Shown: positions 24,745 to 36,506, numbered from the stretch's first letter. The stretch is DNA of 64,000 nucleotides from Nematopogon swammerdamellus (GCA_946902875.1 OX336355.1:11210847-11274846), one strand, 5' to 3'. A program made the numbers and translations. The notes: a model not told the origin generated them from the sequence alone.

Positions 24745-24970
24745 TTTGCTTTTGCCCGCGACTTCGCTTCGCGTGACTTTTTGCTCGCAGCTCAGGCCGC
24801 CGATGACGTAGCGTTGTGATTTATCGTAATAATATTGAGAAGTGACCAAATTTAACAGTTAGAACCGTATGTAAACCGTTAAAGTGGTTCTCGAGTTATA
24901 GAAATATTTTGTATATATTGACGTACGTTACAAGGCCGTAAAAACTTCGCTTTAGGATCACACCGGACAT
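24745..24970 (-). repeat. Dispersed repeat with Helitron-like end, inverted copy
   Basis: CTTTTGCCCGCGACTTCGCT, GCTCAGGCCGCCGATGACG, TTAAAGTGGTTCTCGAGTTA, TTGACGTACGTTACAAGGCC mirror 19563-19775. A shorter relative starts at 14233 (TTTTGCCCGTGGCTTCGCTC). Confidence 0.4.
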
Positions 24971-25006
24971 AATTTTTTTCCTAAAAGTTTTTAGGAAATC
25001 GTTAAT

Positions 25007-25341
25007 CGTATGGGGCTGGTACTTCAAATGAATAGCCCCACTGCATCTCTCCCCGTGCATGTCGTAAAGACTAAGGAATGAGGACAAGATTCCGGGCTAA
25101 CGGGGCGACAGGACAGCCACCTCTCACCTTTGCACGGTCCTTCCACCGAGTTATGCAGCAGGTGGGTCTTCGTGCCTTACTTGCTGCTTGATAGTCTTTG
25201 TCCTAATACATTGCTAAGCGTGGTGGTCGGTGTTGTGCTGTAAATTACCAGAGATCTTGCAGCGCAACACCGATTGCTCTGATTACCACGATTGTCAGGA
25301 TACAGCGTGTGGTATGTATGTATGTGTGTGTATGTATGCTT
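25007..25341 (+). mobile_element. Element C, near full length
   Basis: About 330 bp: GGGGCTGGTACTTC, AATAGCCCCACTGCATCTCT, then GAGTTATGCAGCAGGTGGG, TTGCTGCTTGATAG, GGTGGTCGGTGTTGTGCTG and a TATG/TGTG tail. No ORF and no clear Pol III boxes were seen. The tail type matches the RTE LINE. Confidence 0.75.
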
Positions 25342-25609
25342 TAATCATTATGCATTTTCATTGCGACTGTACGCATGTAGGTATACCGACCGAGTTTGTT
25401 GACATATAAAATTTCGCTTAACGCTCGTTCGTGGCATTAAACGGAGACAGCATATAAAGCACTTGATAGCGGATTCCGGGACATCCGTGCAAATAGTGAA
25501 TGTTATATTACCTATGCTTCACTTATATTACCTGTGCTGTGCTCTAACACGCCCTAGTGTTCAAGGTGTTTGAACCCTAAATATATTTCGAAGAAAGACT
25601 AACCGAAGA

Positions 25610-25896
25610 AGAAAGACTAGACGAACCTAACCTAACCTAACGAGGCAAACCGCCGACGCACCAAAGTAGTGTCGATATTGGACACCGGGCGGCTAAGCTC
25701 AAGTGGCAGTGGGCTGGGCACGTCGGCCGAAGAGACGACGATCGTTGTAGTAACCGTGTCCTAATCTGGCGGTCATGTAAAAAAACTCGACGACATCACG
25801 TATGTCGGCGCGGAAAGTACTTGTGTGGTAGTTGTACCGTACCGCTGAAGGCCGAGAGAACTGGAGAAAAAAACGGAGAGGAGTATCTCGAGGCGT
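25610..25896 (+). pseudogene. LINE reverse transcriptase C-terminal fragment
   Basis: Encodes KLKWQWAGHVGRRDDDRCSN and a WR motif, the typical end region of insect endonuclease-reverse transcriptases, then degenerates with shifted frames. Element C abuts on the right. Confidence 0.65.
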
Positions 25897-26219
25897 GTGG
25901 GGCCGGTACTAAGAATAGCCACTGCATCTATCCCCGTGCATTTCGTAAAAGGCGATTAAGGGATAAGGACCAGATGCCTTGCTAAAGGGCGACAGGATGG
26001 CCCCCTCTCGCCTTGGCACGGTCCTTCCAACGAGTCATGCATGCATCAGGTGGATCTTCGTGTCTTACGTGCTGCTTGAGAGTTTTTGTTCTAATACATT
26101 GCTAAACGCGGTGGTCAGTGTTGTGCTGTAATTTACAAGAGTAATGGCAGCACAACACCGATTAATTTGCCTACGATTGTCGGGATACAGCGTGTGATGT
26201 GTATGTGTGTGTGTGTGAA
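25897..26219 (+). mobile_element. Element C, near full length
   Basis: CGTGTGGGGCCGGTACT to GATACAGCGTGTGATGTG and a GT-rich tail, 556 bp after the start of the copy at 25341. It lies directly against a LINE fragment on its left. Confidence 0.75.
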
Positions 26220-26633
26220 GTTAAATATATGTGTAATATTTTTATTTTCTAAATTAATTATTCAATATCATCTGAACATCCATTTCATTTATCTATCGTT
26301 GCATAACTAATTTCTCATGCTGTTAAGTTTCTTTCCTTGCACTAAAACAATTCATAAAAAATAGCTATAAAGATCGGTTCACCCATTCGCCATCTTAAGC
26401 GCATTTACCTAGAGATATAGAAATGGTTCTATCAAGTGTGAGTGCAGTGTTATGTCACGTATTCCATAGTTATGATCACTATAACTCCGTAGTTTTATGG
26501 CGGCAGACACCCGGCGATAGGGCAGTAATACTATGCGGCATAGAGTTCAATGTATAGAGCTTGCATCAACGTATCAGGTGAAGATGATGTGCGCAGATAC
26601 ATATAATTATTATTGTCAGCCTCGTTATTTCAG

Positions 26634-26905
26634 TCACAGATTACTTAATAGTTACTTCGTAACAGATAAATCACCCCATAGAAAAAGTTCCATACCTTCG
26701 GCTTTAAGTTTCACGTCGCCAATCGCTGCGTGCGAAAATGTACCTAAACGATCGAGTGTAAAGAGATTATTGCTTTGCAGGTGCGCGCAGTTGCGAGGGC
26801 GAGCGTGTTGGTATGCTTCGCGCGGCTGACGAATTACCACTGAATTAGTCCACCGGGCGGTAGGTAGTTAGCGCGCGCAAGTACATAGAGTGCGTGAGGC
26901 CTGGT
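26634..26905 (-). repeat. GC-rich dispersed repeat H, inverted copy
   Basis: Reverse complement of 13905-14195 over its whole length with scattered changes. A SINE B follows directly on the right. Confidence 0.75.
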
Positions 26906-27275
26906 TCAGTGGTGAGATCGGTCGACTGCCGACTGCACACCTGGGCGCGGTCAATGCTTGGATGGGTGATCGCTCGATCGTTGGAGGCTGAACGTGGTTA
27001 GAATTCCACGTAAAACTGTAGGTCCCTTCCCTTCTTACCTTTCTAGGTGGTGGGGTTTAACCAGCTCGGGTTGGTACCAACGCACTGAATGAAAGCTCGA
27101 TTGAAACGGCTATGTAAAATAGTTCGTGTTTTCCGTCCAGTTTAGTATAACCGTCACGGCCGGTGTGAAGCAGTGACATGGCAATTGGCATCTAGTTCAC
27201 CAAGGTTTTATGGGCTGACATCACGAATGTTGTAGGTTATGCAGCCAAACGTGTCAGATTCCATAAGAAAAATGG
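26903..27275 (+). mobile_element. SINE B with diverged 5S-like head
   Basis: GGTTCAGTGGTGAGATCGG, then GGCGCGGTCAATGCTTGG and ATGGGTGATCGC (5S-like), then GTGGTTAGAATTCCACG (B-box region) and the SINE B body to TCCATAAGAAAAA. Confidence 0.8.
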
Positions 27276-27937
27276 TTCCACAAAACAAAATTATGTTGGG
27301 TGATGTAGTCACAGTGGCTGGTTCTATTTCTGATCTCTCTGCTATGGAAGCGCTATACTAGCTCATAAATGCATATCCTAACATCTAATCTTCCTACCGC
27401 ACTCCAACTCGACTTTACTAGCGGTTCCGGTGAAGGAAACACCTGCGATCAAGAATTGGAAATTTTAATGCAAACTAGTATAAAACATGGGAACGTTTAA
27501 AAGGGTTTACCAATAGTTTACCGAAACCGTAATTTTTATTAACTATTTAGGAAGTTTATTCATACTGAAAACGAAAAAGATATGTATTGATCTACAAAAT
27601 CTATAACAACATGAGGGGGCGAACAATAATCTTGTAGACAGACAATGCTCTCAGGATATTCGGCGATATTCCTCTAATACTATATCATACAGATGCCACC
27701 TTCCCAGCCATAATTCTTGTTAAGACTCAATAAAAACAAAATAATTCTCGGACCAATCTAGGCGCAAGGAATCCATTTCATAAGATGTGAACTACGGGGT
27801 GAAGCGACATTATATGCAATGCAAGCCTGTTTGCATGATGGCATTCTTGTTCTTGTAATTTATAAAGAATATAATAATAATTAATTATAGCCCTACAAAT
27901 ATTTTTAAATAAATACAGATTTAATACCAAACAAGCT

Positions 27938-28170
27938 TACCTTCTTACCTTACTAGATGGTAGGGTTTATCTCGCCCGAGTTGATACCACCGCATTGAAT
28001 GAAACGTCGGTCGAAACGGCTATGTAAATAGTTCGTGTTTTCCGTCCAGTTCAGTGTAGCCGACATGAAATGAAGGTAAACACTTACATGGCACCTAGTT
28101 CACCCGGTGTTATGGGCTGACATCACGGATGTTGTAGGTGATGTAGCCAACCGTGTCAGTTTCCATAAAA
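27938..28170 (+). mobile_element. SINE B, headless
   Basis: TTACCTTACTAGATGG to GTCAGTTTCCATAAAAAAC, close to the family consensus but without the head. Confidence 0.8.
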
Positions 28171-28430
28171 AACAAGCTTTTGCCCGTGGCGTAAGACACT
28201 AAGAACGAGGCTGAAGGCCGAGTTGCGTTCAGGTAAATGATGTAAGTACTTATCTCCAAGAAGAAGTAAATCACTAAAACTGAGGCCGAATTGAGAGATG
28301 TTTGTATAGTTATGTTTGAGTTTTATTCTAAAGGCGAGACCGCACTACCCGGCAGTGGCGTCTCTGCCGCGTAGTGTGGTTTACTTCATACAATTTAATA
28401 CAAATAATACCGTAATAATAATTTTGTACC

Positions 28431-28749
28431 GTGTGGGGCCGGTACTTTAAAAGAATAGCCCCACTGCATCTCTCCCCGTGTACGTCGTAAAAGGCGACTA
28501 AGGGATATGACTCCCTTCTTATATTACTAGGTGGTAGGGTTTAACCCGCCCGGGTTGGTACCACCGCACTGAATGAAAGGTCGGTCGAAACGGCTATGTA
28601 AATAGTTTGTGTTTTCCGTCCAGTTCAGTGTAGCCGGCACGACGGAAGGAAAGCACTGACGTGGCACCAAGTTCATCCGGTGTTATGGGCTGACATCACG
28701 GATGTTGTAGGCGATGCAGCCAACCGTGTCAGTTTCCATAAAAAAAAAT
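28431..28749 (+). mobile_element. Element C / SINE B chimera, plus
   Basis: GTGTGGGGCCGGTACTTT to GGCGACTAAGGGATATGA, then CTCCCTTCTTATATTACTAG and the SINE B body to a poly-A tail. Same fusion point as the minus copy at 15568-15896. Confidence 0.8.
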
Positions 28750-29921
28750 ATTTTGACGTGCCGCCGTGCCGACACAATTTAGAACGGTTGACTTGAAAAA
28801 AAAAATTTCAGCATCTGTACGTTGCGACCTCCCTGTAGCACACAATATTCCCATGAATTTTCTATGAAGTCCGTTCGCACTCGCCGATATTATTTACCGC
28901 AACACTTGTGGGTCACCCTCGTCCCATAAAACTGTCCCCAAATGAAGACAAACGGCGCTGGACATGCTCCGAGAACTTTTCGTACAGCCCTCGCGGTAAT
29001 AAGCGCTCAGATGTCGACGCACAAAATGTGCCGAATATTTTTTGGTTAATAAGATTTTCGGTAATCGAATGCGAAGGAGAATATATTATTACGACGAAAA
29101 AAATAATTAAGAATATCGCCTCTATGCCAGTAAAATAGATGTGTTACATCATAAAAGGCAGATGAAATGTGTGTTCAACTCGTTTTCAAGTACATGCAGT
29201 ATATGACTTTTTTTGAAATTTTTAGATTTCGATCATAATACGTCCACGAACAGGTTTCAACATGGCACATGGCATTTTAAAATTTATTATTATTATTTTT
29301 ATTTATTATTCTAAATTATAATATATTATAATTTTTATAATTAAAATCAATATTAGAATTTTTTTATTTTTTATCTTAATTCAATCTTGCGCTTTGTAAC
29401 GCCACATGTGGATGTTTGAAGAAGTAGCCCGTGATAACTAGACCAATCTAAAGGCTAAAACTACTGCAAAATATAGAACAATTTGGTTTTTGGTTGTAAA
29501 ATTTTATAATTTTCTATACAAACTATACGGTAACCAAAGTCGATTTTTTCTTCCGCGTGAACTTTGAAAACCTTATCTCGGAAACTAAAGAGAATTTGAA
29601 TGGATTTTTTATAGCAAAACGACGCCATTTGTTATATCTATCGATCACACGCTTTTCAAAGTTCTAATGCGAAAGATCGCAATTTATGAAAAAGCCCCTA
29701 ATGAAAACTACTACGCGCTACGCCGTTGGCGTTACTAGGCGCCTTAAATGTTTAGTGTGTTTTTTTTATTTATTTAATTATTTATTGTATATCCAAATCG
29801 AAATCGGCATTATCGGATAGAGAAAAAAAAATTTACTGATAATTTTTTTTTGATAATATGATTTGATTGACCTAAATTCAGTCGACTCTAAAATTTTAGA
29901 TGTCAGTGTAAACTTTTGTTC
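28750..29921. other. Non-coding, AT-rich
   Basis: A 76-codon frame at 28908-29138 is unrecognised. 29270-29380 is almost pure A/T. Confidence 0.5.
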
Positions 29922-30075
29922 GTGTCGGCTATACTGTACTGGACGTATAGCAAGAACTATTTACATAGCCCCTTCGACCGACCTTTCAATTAGTGAGGTG
30001 GTACCGGTTCGGAGAGGCTATAAACCTTACCATTTAGTAGGTAAGGTAAGGGAAGGGACCTGCAGTTTTATAGGC
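29922..30075 (-). mobile_element. SINE B fragment, minus
   Basis: GTGTCGGCTATACTGTACTG, ACTATTTACATAGCCCCTTC and GTAAGGGAAGGGACCTGCAG in reverse order; the tail side is missing. Confidence 0.65.
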
Positions 30076-30114
30076 CCTTTTAAAACATAACCAGGCACAT
30101 ATAAAGCAAAGTTC

Positions 30115-30345
30115 TGCAGGTGGTAGGCTCAAATTGTAGCTGACTGGGTTGGTACCGCCGCCGTACTGGATGTAAGATGGCCGCATAGCATCCTCGGCTG
30201 CGATGTCCTCCAGTCCAGTATGGCCAGCAATCCAAAGAAAAGTCTTCGGTATGGCACCTACCTTCTCGAAGGTCATATTGGCTGGTCGGAGCATGTGGTT
30301 TGGCCCTTCCGAATCAGCCACCCATACCGAAATACATAAAAAAAG
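30115..30345 (+). mobile_element. SINE A, 3' part
   Basis: GGTGGTAGGCTCAAATTGTA to ATCAGCCACCCATACCG, ATACATAAAAAAAG: the body and tail of SINE A without its head. A minus-strand SINE B fragment lies immediately to the left. Confidence 0.8.
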
Positions 30346-30419
30346 ACGAGAGGTGTCGTGGGACACCCTAAATGAAAAAAAAGCCACAGTTGCACTCCGG
30401 GAGTGCCGGCAGAAGTGAA

Positions 30420-30710
30420 AACTTTTTGTATTTCCGAAAATAATTCTTAGGTGGTTATAAAAAAAACTTAACACCCTAAAAAAAATTTAACACCGCAATA
30501 TTGCTTAAAAAATAAAACTGAAAATAAAAATAAAAAAGAAAAAAAAACAAAAAAAAAATTTTGAGGGATTCGAACCCATGGTCAAAAATACAAATCCTAC
30601 ACTCTTACCATTGAGCCACGAAATCACACAAACGACCAAACGAATTTCGGATTTCCTTGATTCGCTTTCGGCTTTACTGTCACTGAGAGACGAACAGAAT
30701 TGATCCCGAG
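30420..30710 (-). mobile_element. SINE D, tRNA-like head
   Basis: On the minus strand a tRNA-like segment (TGGCTCAATGGTAAGAGTG as A box, GGTTCGAATCCC as B box) is followed by an A-rich body and TAACCACCTAAGAA. The arrangement matches 41870-42115. Confidence 0.6.
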
Positions 30711-30855
30711 CAACTCGTAACTTAACCCTTAATGCAATGACTTAAGGTTACATTTTAAATAATAAAAATAAATATGTCGCTTTTCGAGATCTGACGCGAG
30801 TTTAACATTTTTACCCACCTAAAAAAGTGCCAAGCGCCGCTAAAGAAGTTTTCAC

Positions 30856-32059
30856 TTCAAAAAAATACGTCTATACTGCAGTCATATGCATACGCTTATA
30901 AACACACAAACACACATACTACAGCAAGTGTCGTGACGGTCGAAGTCTTACACTTTTTTCGGCCTAGCTCTCATTCGCCAAGTGTCTGGAGTGTAACGTG
31001 CAATAAGGAACTATGTTCCAAAAATCATTAAAAACTAGCAAAACTATGAACAAAATATAAGTAATTAAATACAGTGTGCCCCACATAAAAAGTACCACCA
31101 CTAGGGATAACCGAGGGCCTTACCCAATCACGAATAAACAAGCAAAAACATCGCTACACTTAATTAATCTTTATTTAAAACTCGCCAAAGCGAGTAAAAC
31201 AATGCTAGTTGATAAATGATCCGTCGCTATCTGTTGACCACGCGTGGCCGAAATCACAACCCTTGTCCACATGTCGGGCCGCAACCGAACCAGCCACCGC
31301 GCCGCGCCCCTGTCGCGTCTAGTCGTGTCGTGCGTGACGCGTTGGCGGCGTTGTTGGTACCACGGAGTAAGGAGTAGCTGGAAGGCCATGGACCGGCCGT
31401 ACTATTGAATTTCTACTGAAACTACGATGGCCATTAATCACGACATTTTAGTTTGTACTGCGATAATGTTAATATTGTGCCATAACTATTGAGAATAGTG
31501 ATGTAAAATTCAAAAAGAGCTCAAATTTACACGAATCAAATAAATGATAAATGATGCTTAAGTCTTTTTTATAAGTAGGTTTACAATATGTTGCAATTAT
31601 TATTATTTAATTTTATTATTTTTCTTGCAGCACAACACCGATTACTCTGCTTACCCCGATTGTCGGGATTCAGCGTGTGTGATATGTATGTATGTATGTT
31701 TACAATATACAATTTCTAGATCATTTACACAACATTACATACTTAACTAAACTATGAAAAACAGGGTGTGGGAGCCGAGACGACCCTGCGGCTCAGCCTC
31801 CAGAGTATTCTACTTAACAGGTAAAATATAAAATTGTCAACACAATCTAAAAAGAAAAACATAATTTGTACTGACAAACATACATAGTATGAACGATATC
31901 AACTTCAGTGGGTAATTAATGAAACAAATTAAGAACATTAATAAATAAAAAAATGGTTATAAAGAAAAAACGTGATATTTATCTACATATAACAAAATGT
32001 TGATTACTTTTGCGCCACATTCGATGGACGATCAAGGTATCTTCTGCTTTATGCGGGGA
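30856..32059. other. Non-coding with one GC-rich patch
   Basis: 31240-31390 is GC-rich (CCGCGCCGCGCCCCTGTCGC) with a 72-codon minus frame; no domain recognised. Confidence 0.4.
31625..31697 (+). mobile_element. Element C, last about 60 bp and tail
   Basis: CTTGCAGCACAACACCGATT to GTGTGATATGTATGTATGTA. Confidence 0.7.
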
Positions 32060-32067
32060 GTTACCAC

Positions 32068-33585
32068 CAGGGGCGTGCATCCCATAAAGGCAGAAAAGCA
32101 CTGCCTACCCTGAGTAAAGTCCTAATTCCACCCACCCAAACAATCAAATTAAACATATAGAACCATTGATGTCTAATTTTATAGATCGAACGTCGCGCGA
32201 TTTAACCTGTACTACGTTTCGTCTTAACAAGTGTGCGTGCATTCACACACAGTATTGTGATACTCACACAAGCACACACTTACATCATATAGTCGTTTCA
32301 TGTCCGTAAACGGCGGGCATCGGAGCGCGCCGCGCCTCCTGCCACGAGATACTTTCGTGTTTGCATTTTACACACCGCCATGCTGTCACGTGACGCGATC
32401 CCTACGACGTTACTGTCGCGTTCTAACTTGCCTACAGATGATAAGAGTGAGCGAGAAAGTTGTCATCGCTCGCCCATCGGCGCGATTGTCGTATATCCGC
32501 TCACTCTTATGATCAGTAGGCAAGTGGGAACGAGAACGCGATAGCTACGTCACACAAGTCAGCATGGCTTCTTAACACGTCATAACATGCTCAGGCGAAA
32601 CAAACAACAACGTTTGTCACTGTTACTCTTGCATAAAACACAGCTTTACTCTTTCTCGTTCGCTCTTTATATTTAATTACGTATACAAAAATCTGTTTAA
32701 CATAAAATTTGAGAAAAAAACCAGCAAAATAAATACTTACTGATGGAAGGAGACGCCATTCTTTACGTAATTTCGATCTGAGCTGTTACAATACTTGTAA
32801 CAGCAACCGGGCATGCTGAACACACGCACTTTTGCGCCACAGACTCGGTACAGTAAGACTTACGCTCAACACGCGCTGCACACGCCGTATGAAGCGGCTG
32901 TCCGTGAAATCTGCAATTTATGCAGTTCTCGTCGAGAACAAATTTTTTCGGGAGTAATGTATGGGATGGGCATATCTCTAAATATACATCAATGTATAGA
33001 ACTACTCGACTTCACTACAAATGATTTAAAATTTTCCGCGCACTCCTCACTCTCGCTTGGCTCGGCTCGGCGCGGCCGCTCGCACGGAGGCGCGGACGCA
33101 ACGCCACCGCGCGGCAAAAGCACACAACACGGCTGCCTGGTGGTCACTCACACTATTACTCAAATCCTGCGTCATATACGCTGGAATTTTGCGTGTGTAT
33201 GCGTGTTTCGATGCGCGATTTAGTACGCCAGGGAAGGACTACCTTTCACTAACACCACAATGCCTCGTAAAGTAGGTGCAGCTGGTCTAGCATCGTTCCC
33301 GCAGCGCGCGCTCCGGAGCGCCGGGCAATTCTAGTCAATGAATTGGTTGTCTGTTTCTACACTTTATAAAGAAGTTTTTATATATTTTCAAAAGAATAGA
33401 TCTGAGGTGCACTGAAAAAATAATAATCTGTTGGAACTTTTTCATGTGGACATGAAGATGTAAGAGATGAAAACCGGGCTGAGGTAAAAATTAAAATGAA
33501 TTCAACTTGTTTCTAAATTAAGTACTTATTTTGAATCTTAATTGCTGCCTGCCTACCCGGTCTAGAACGTCTGTGCACGCCACTG
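32068..33585. mobile_element. hAT-like non-autonomous DNA transposon with 8-bp target duplication
   Basis: The 8-bp duplication GTTACCAC flanks both ends (32060-32067 and 33586-33593). The termini are inverted: CAGGGGCGTGCA on the left, and the reverse complement of the right end reads CAGTGGCGTGCA, 11 of 12 identical. A CAG-GGCG start with an 8-bp duplication is the hAT signature. No transposase ORF is visible inside, so it must be mobilised in trans. The interior holds a smaller inverted-repeat element (32417-32540) and a GC-rich patch near 33040-33110. Confidence 0.85.
32417..32540. mobile_element. Inverted-repeat MITE nested in the hAT element
   Basis: The left arm starting CGCGTTCTAACTTGCCTA and containing ATAAGAGTGAGC is mirrored on the right by GCTCACTCTTAT and TAGGCAAGTGGGAAC...GAACGCG. 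The arms are about 40 bp with small differences; the loop is about 40 bp. Confidence 0.6.
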
Positions 33586-34208
33586 GTTACCACCTTATGG
33601 CACATGATGTTGAGATGCGACCGGCTTATCCTTCATGAAGACCATCGCTGTCTCCCAAAGAACTTGCTTACGCCCTCAGGATAAATTTGTAAGCAAAAAT
33701 GGAATGTGTGGACGTGCATGTCTAGGGGCCTTGTAGGGTCACTTTTCTATGACCAAACACACGGTCGTTACGTCAATTCTAACTTTAATTTCTTTCGTTT
33801 GTGCGGGTGTATTTTGCAAAGTAATGCTTCGGATCAGAATCACTAATGTTCCGTTTCTATGCAGGGGTGTTCGTTAGGACTTTTGGTTTGAGTATTAATC
33901 TGGAAGTGACATTCTGTATAAAATTAACAGTTTAAGACTAAAATTATTTCGTCAGATTAAATATTGACAAACAGACGGAGAAGTACCGCATATTCTCTTA
34001 CTTTTTCTGCACTTTCTTACAAAACCCTAAACAGTAATTTTTTTAATCATATCAAGTTGTGAGTGTGTTCCTTACTATCTTTAACGTGGGGATCTTGAAA
34101 AGGCGTGCCAATAAAGACGACGACCTTTTTGTTTCCTTCTATGTGGTATAGCTCCTCTCTGTGGTTTCGCAATGAGTGGTGTTATTGGCTGTGTCTGATC
34201 TTCGGTGA

Positions 34209-34525
34209 AGGCGGTGGGTGGCCGAGTGGTCTGGGCGTCGGCTTCTCCTGCGAGAGGTCCGATGTTCGAATCCAACCGGCGCGGCGTGTACTAATGAGTA
34301 TTTTCTGATTAAAAAAAAAAAATACGTGCGTACCTTCACTCACTGCTCCATGGTTCGGATTCCATGAAAATATTTATGTTGGGTTTACCCGGTGGGGATT
34401 GACTGGAGGAAATTGCTTAAGGCAAAAAGCCCGCCCTTGCCACATATTAAGTGCTCTAAAGTTTATTATTATTATTTTCCATTGAACTTCTGGGCGCAGC
34501 CACCCATGTCTGCTGTTTAAAAAAA
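34209..34525 (+). mobile_element. SINE A head with a variant body
   Basis: tRNA-like head GGTGGGTGGCCGAGTGGTCT with box B-like GTTCGAATCC near 34265. The middle differs from other SINE A copies, but the 3' end again reads GCAGCCACCCATG followed by an A run, so this is a subfamily. Confidence 0.65.
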
Positions 34526-34940
34526 GACAATCTTGACAAAAATGTTGAAAAGAAAAATGTGATGCCGAATATTCACATGTTTCTTCCAGACCGCATATTG
34601 TTACGAAACGGATACTAATGGTGGTAAACTGGTAACATGCAAGTACATAACTCTCACAAAAAATCCAAATTTAATAAAAGTGCATTCAAAGGACAATGAC
34701 TGGACGGACAGTGCTTCAGAATCAAATTAGGGAAGAAAAAAAATGCATCAAAATAAATCAATCTAACACCGTTTCACCCCTCAAGTGGCGATCCCTAATC
34801 ACTTCTGCCCCCCTTAAACGCTCTTTTTTTGGGTGAAATAGCGTAAAAGGGACAATAATTAAATTACGATACAAAAAGCTCATACTGATACAACTTATTC
34901 ACCACATGCCAATAAATACAAGTAAAATTGCTATGTTGGT

Positions 34941-36506
34941 ATGTATATGTTTAGTATATGTTTGAGCTTAACCAGGAAAGGTTCAAAGTTTACCTCGAGC
35001 AATCCAGGTCTGACAGTAGCCGGAAAACCAATCGCAACCGTGGCTGATGAAGCTCCTTTTAAATTCTTGGGAAAAAGGATCACCAGCAGAGGAAAGGAGC
35101 ATCCTACTGATGATATTGTCCAACTTTTCGAAGAGAGCCTCCGCCAAACTGACAATCTTCCCCTCCTGGGTACACAAAAGGCATGGATTTACGATAACTA
35201 CCTGACATCAAAACTTTCATGGCCATTTCTCGTCTACGACTTCACAAAGCAAAACCTGACTAAATTAGACTCGTATGTGACCAGATTCCTGAAATCATGG
35301 TTTGGACTGGCTCACCCGGCTGACTCGTCAACGCTATACAGATCTCACAATAACTTTGGACTGAACATTAAGAAACCGTCGATATTTTATCAAAAGGCGA
35401 GAATAGCCAAACGATGTATACTCAAAGACTCCAATGATAGCGCTATTCAAGCCTTACCCAACACATCACTATCAGATGAACTGGAATCGAGACTCGACTT
35501 CTACAAATCATTCCAAGTTGGTACACGCACCAATAGATCTGGATTGGGCATAGAAACAGCAAAGTCTGATAAAGAAATACTGAAAGGTTTTGCTCAGGAG
35601 GACATGGAACAAGGCTTCAAACTTCACGCCTTAAACCTAGAAATGCAGAATGATTGGCTAACAGTGGGTGACTTCTGCATCCCTCCTGCATTGAAGTGGA
35701 AATCCATAATATACAACTGGTCCCCTGAGCTGCTTAAGTTCTACTTAAATGCATTCCAGCTTACTCTCCCCGACCCGAGTAACCTAGTTAGATGGGGGAA
35801 ATCTACAAATAGACTATGCCCGTCATGTAAGGAGTTCGTAGGCACGGCCAAACATTTGTTATGCGGATGCAAAATACTACTTGAGCGAGGCCAGTATTCC
35901 TACCGTCATGATAAAGTCCTCCAAATCATCAGAGAGGCCATCAACCTGTCAATTGCACGGACCAGGAAAGGGCAAACCAGTAGCGGCTTCCAGAAGGTCA
36001 ACTTTGTGAAACCTGGAGCCAATAAGCTGCCCAAAGATAGGACTAAACCTTCTTCAATTTTGGGAGCAGCAAAGGATTGGGAATTGTTGATGGACACACA
36101 TGAGAAGCATTACCAAATGCCTTCGGAAATCTGTACCACAGCATTAAGGCCGGATATACTCATATTCTCAAAAGCGACAAAGCATGTAGTACTTGTTGAA
36201 CTTACAGTTCCATGGGAAAGTAACATACCGAAGGACCACAACATCAAGCTTAACAAGTACTGCAACTTAGTAGACCGGATTGTGAGAAACGGATTCAAGA
36301 CTGATCTCTTCGCTGTGGAAGTCGGAGCAAGAGGACTACCAGCGAAGTCGCTCTACAGTCTCTTCAAGAATCTAGGGCTCCCAAGATCGACGCTAAGCTC
36401 ATATATGGAGAGAGCTTCGAAAACGTCACTGGAAGCATCCTACAGAATATGGATAGGTAGAGAGAGGGAGGTCGAGAGCGGGACTGGTGGTTTCCCCGCG
36501 TCCTAG
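34941..36506 (+). CDS. C-terminal part of an RLE-type LINE protein (CCHC finger and restriction-like endonuclease), 5' truncated
   Basis: 521 codons without a stop. The start is simply the first ATG after truncation; the reverse transcriptase core that should precede it is absent. Residues 30-150 (motifs FLGKRITSRGKE, PLLGTQKAWIYD, WPFLVYDF, TRFLKSWFGL) match the region after the RT fingers in R2/Hero/NeSL-like elements. A zinc knuckle C-x2-C-x8-H-x4-C lies at C293, C296, H305, C310. An RHD motif lies at 322-324. A restriction-like endonuclease core has PD at 404-405 and E420 in LVELTVPWE. In R2-type elements this endonuclease nicks the target DNA to prime reverse transcription. An intact frame suggests a young insertion. 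The stop codon falls inside a hammerhead ribozyme. The exact clade is uncertain; the assignment rests on the finger-RHD-RLE order. Confidence 0.85.
   Translation: MYMFSICLSLTRKGSKFTSSNPGLTVAGKPIATVADEAPFKFLGKRITSRGKEHPTDDIVQLFEESLRQTDNLPLLGTQKAWIYDNYLTSKLSWPFLVYDFTKQNLTKLDSYVTRFLKSWFGLAHPADSSTLYRSHNNFGLNIKKPSIFYQKARIAKRCILKDSNDSAIQALPNTSLSDELESRLDFYKSFQVGTRTNRSGLGIETAKSDKEILKGFAQEDMEQGFKLHALNLEMQNDWLTVGDFCIPPALKWKSIIYNWSPELLKFYLNAFQLTLPDPSNLVRWGKSTNRLCPSCKEFVGTAKHLLCGCKILLERGQYSYRHDKVLQIIREAINLSIARTRKGQTSSGFQKVNFVKPGANKLPKDRTKPSSILGAAKDWELLMDTHEKHYQMPSEICTTALRPDILIFSKATKHVVLVELTVPWESNIPKDHNIKLNKYCNLVDRIVRNGFKTDLFAVEVGARGLPAKSLYSLFKNLGLPRSTLSSYMERASKTSLEASYRIWIGREREVESGTGGFPAS

Noticed and set aside
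30034..30474. 146-codon minus frame
   Set aside because: It runs across SINE B, SINE A and SINE D sequence, so it is a chance frame in repeats.
32813..33223. 136-codon plus frame inside the hAT element
   Set aside because: No hAT transposase motif; it spans a GC-rich, CpG-rich patch that is open by composition.
34210..34282. Possible tRNA-Leu or tRNA-Ser gene
   Set aside because: The same segment heads SINE A at 21588 and 45837 and lacks a matching acceptor stem, so it is a SINE promoter.
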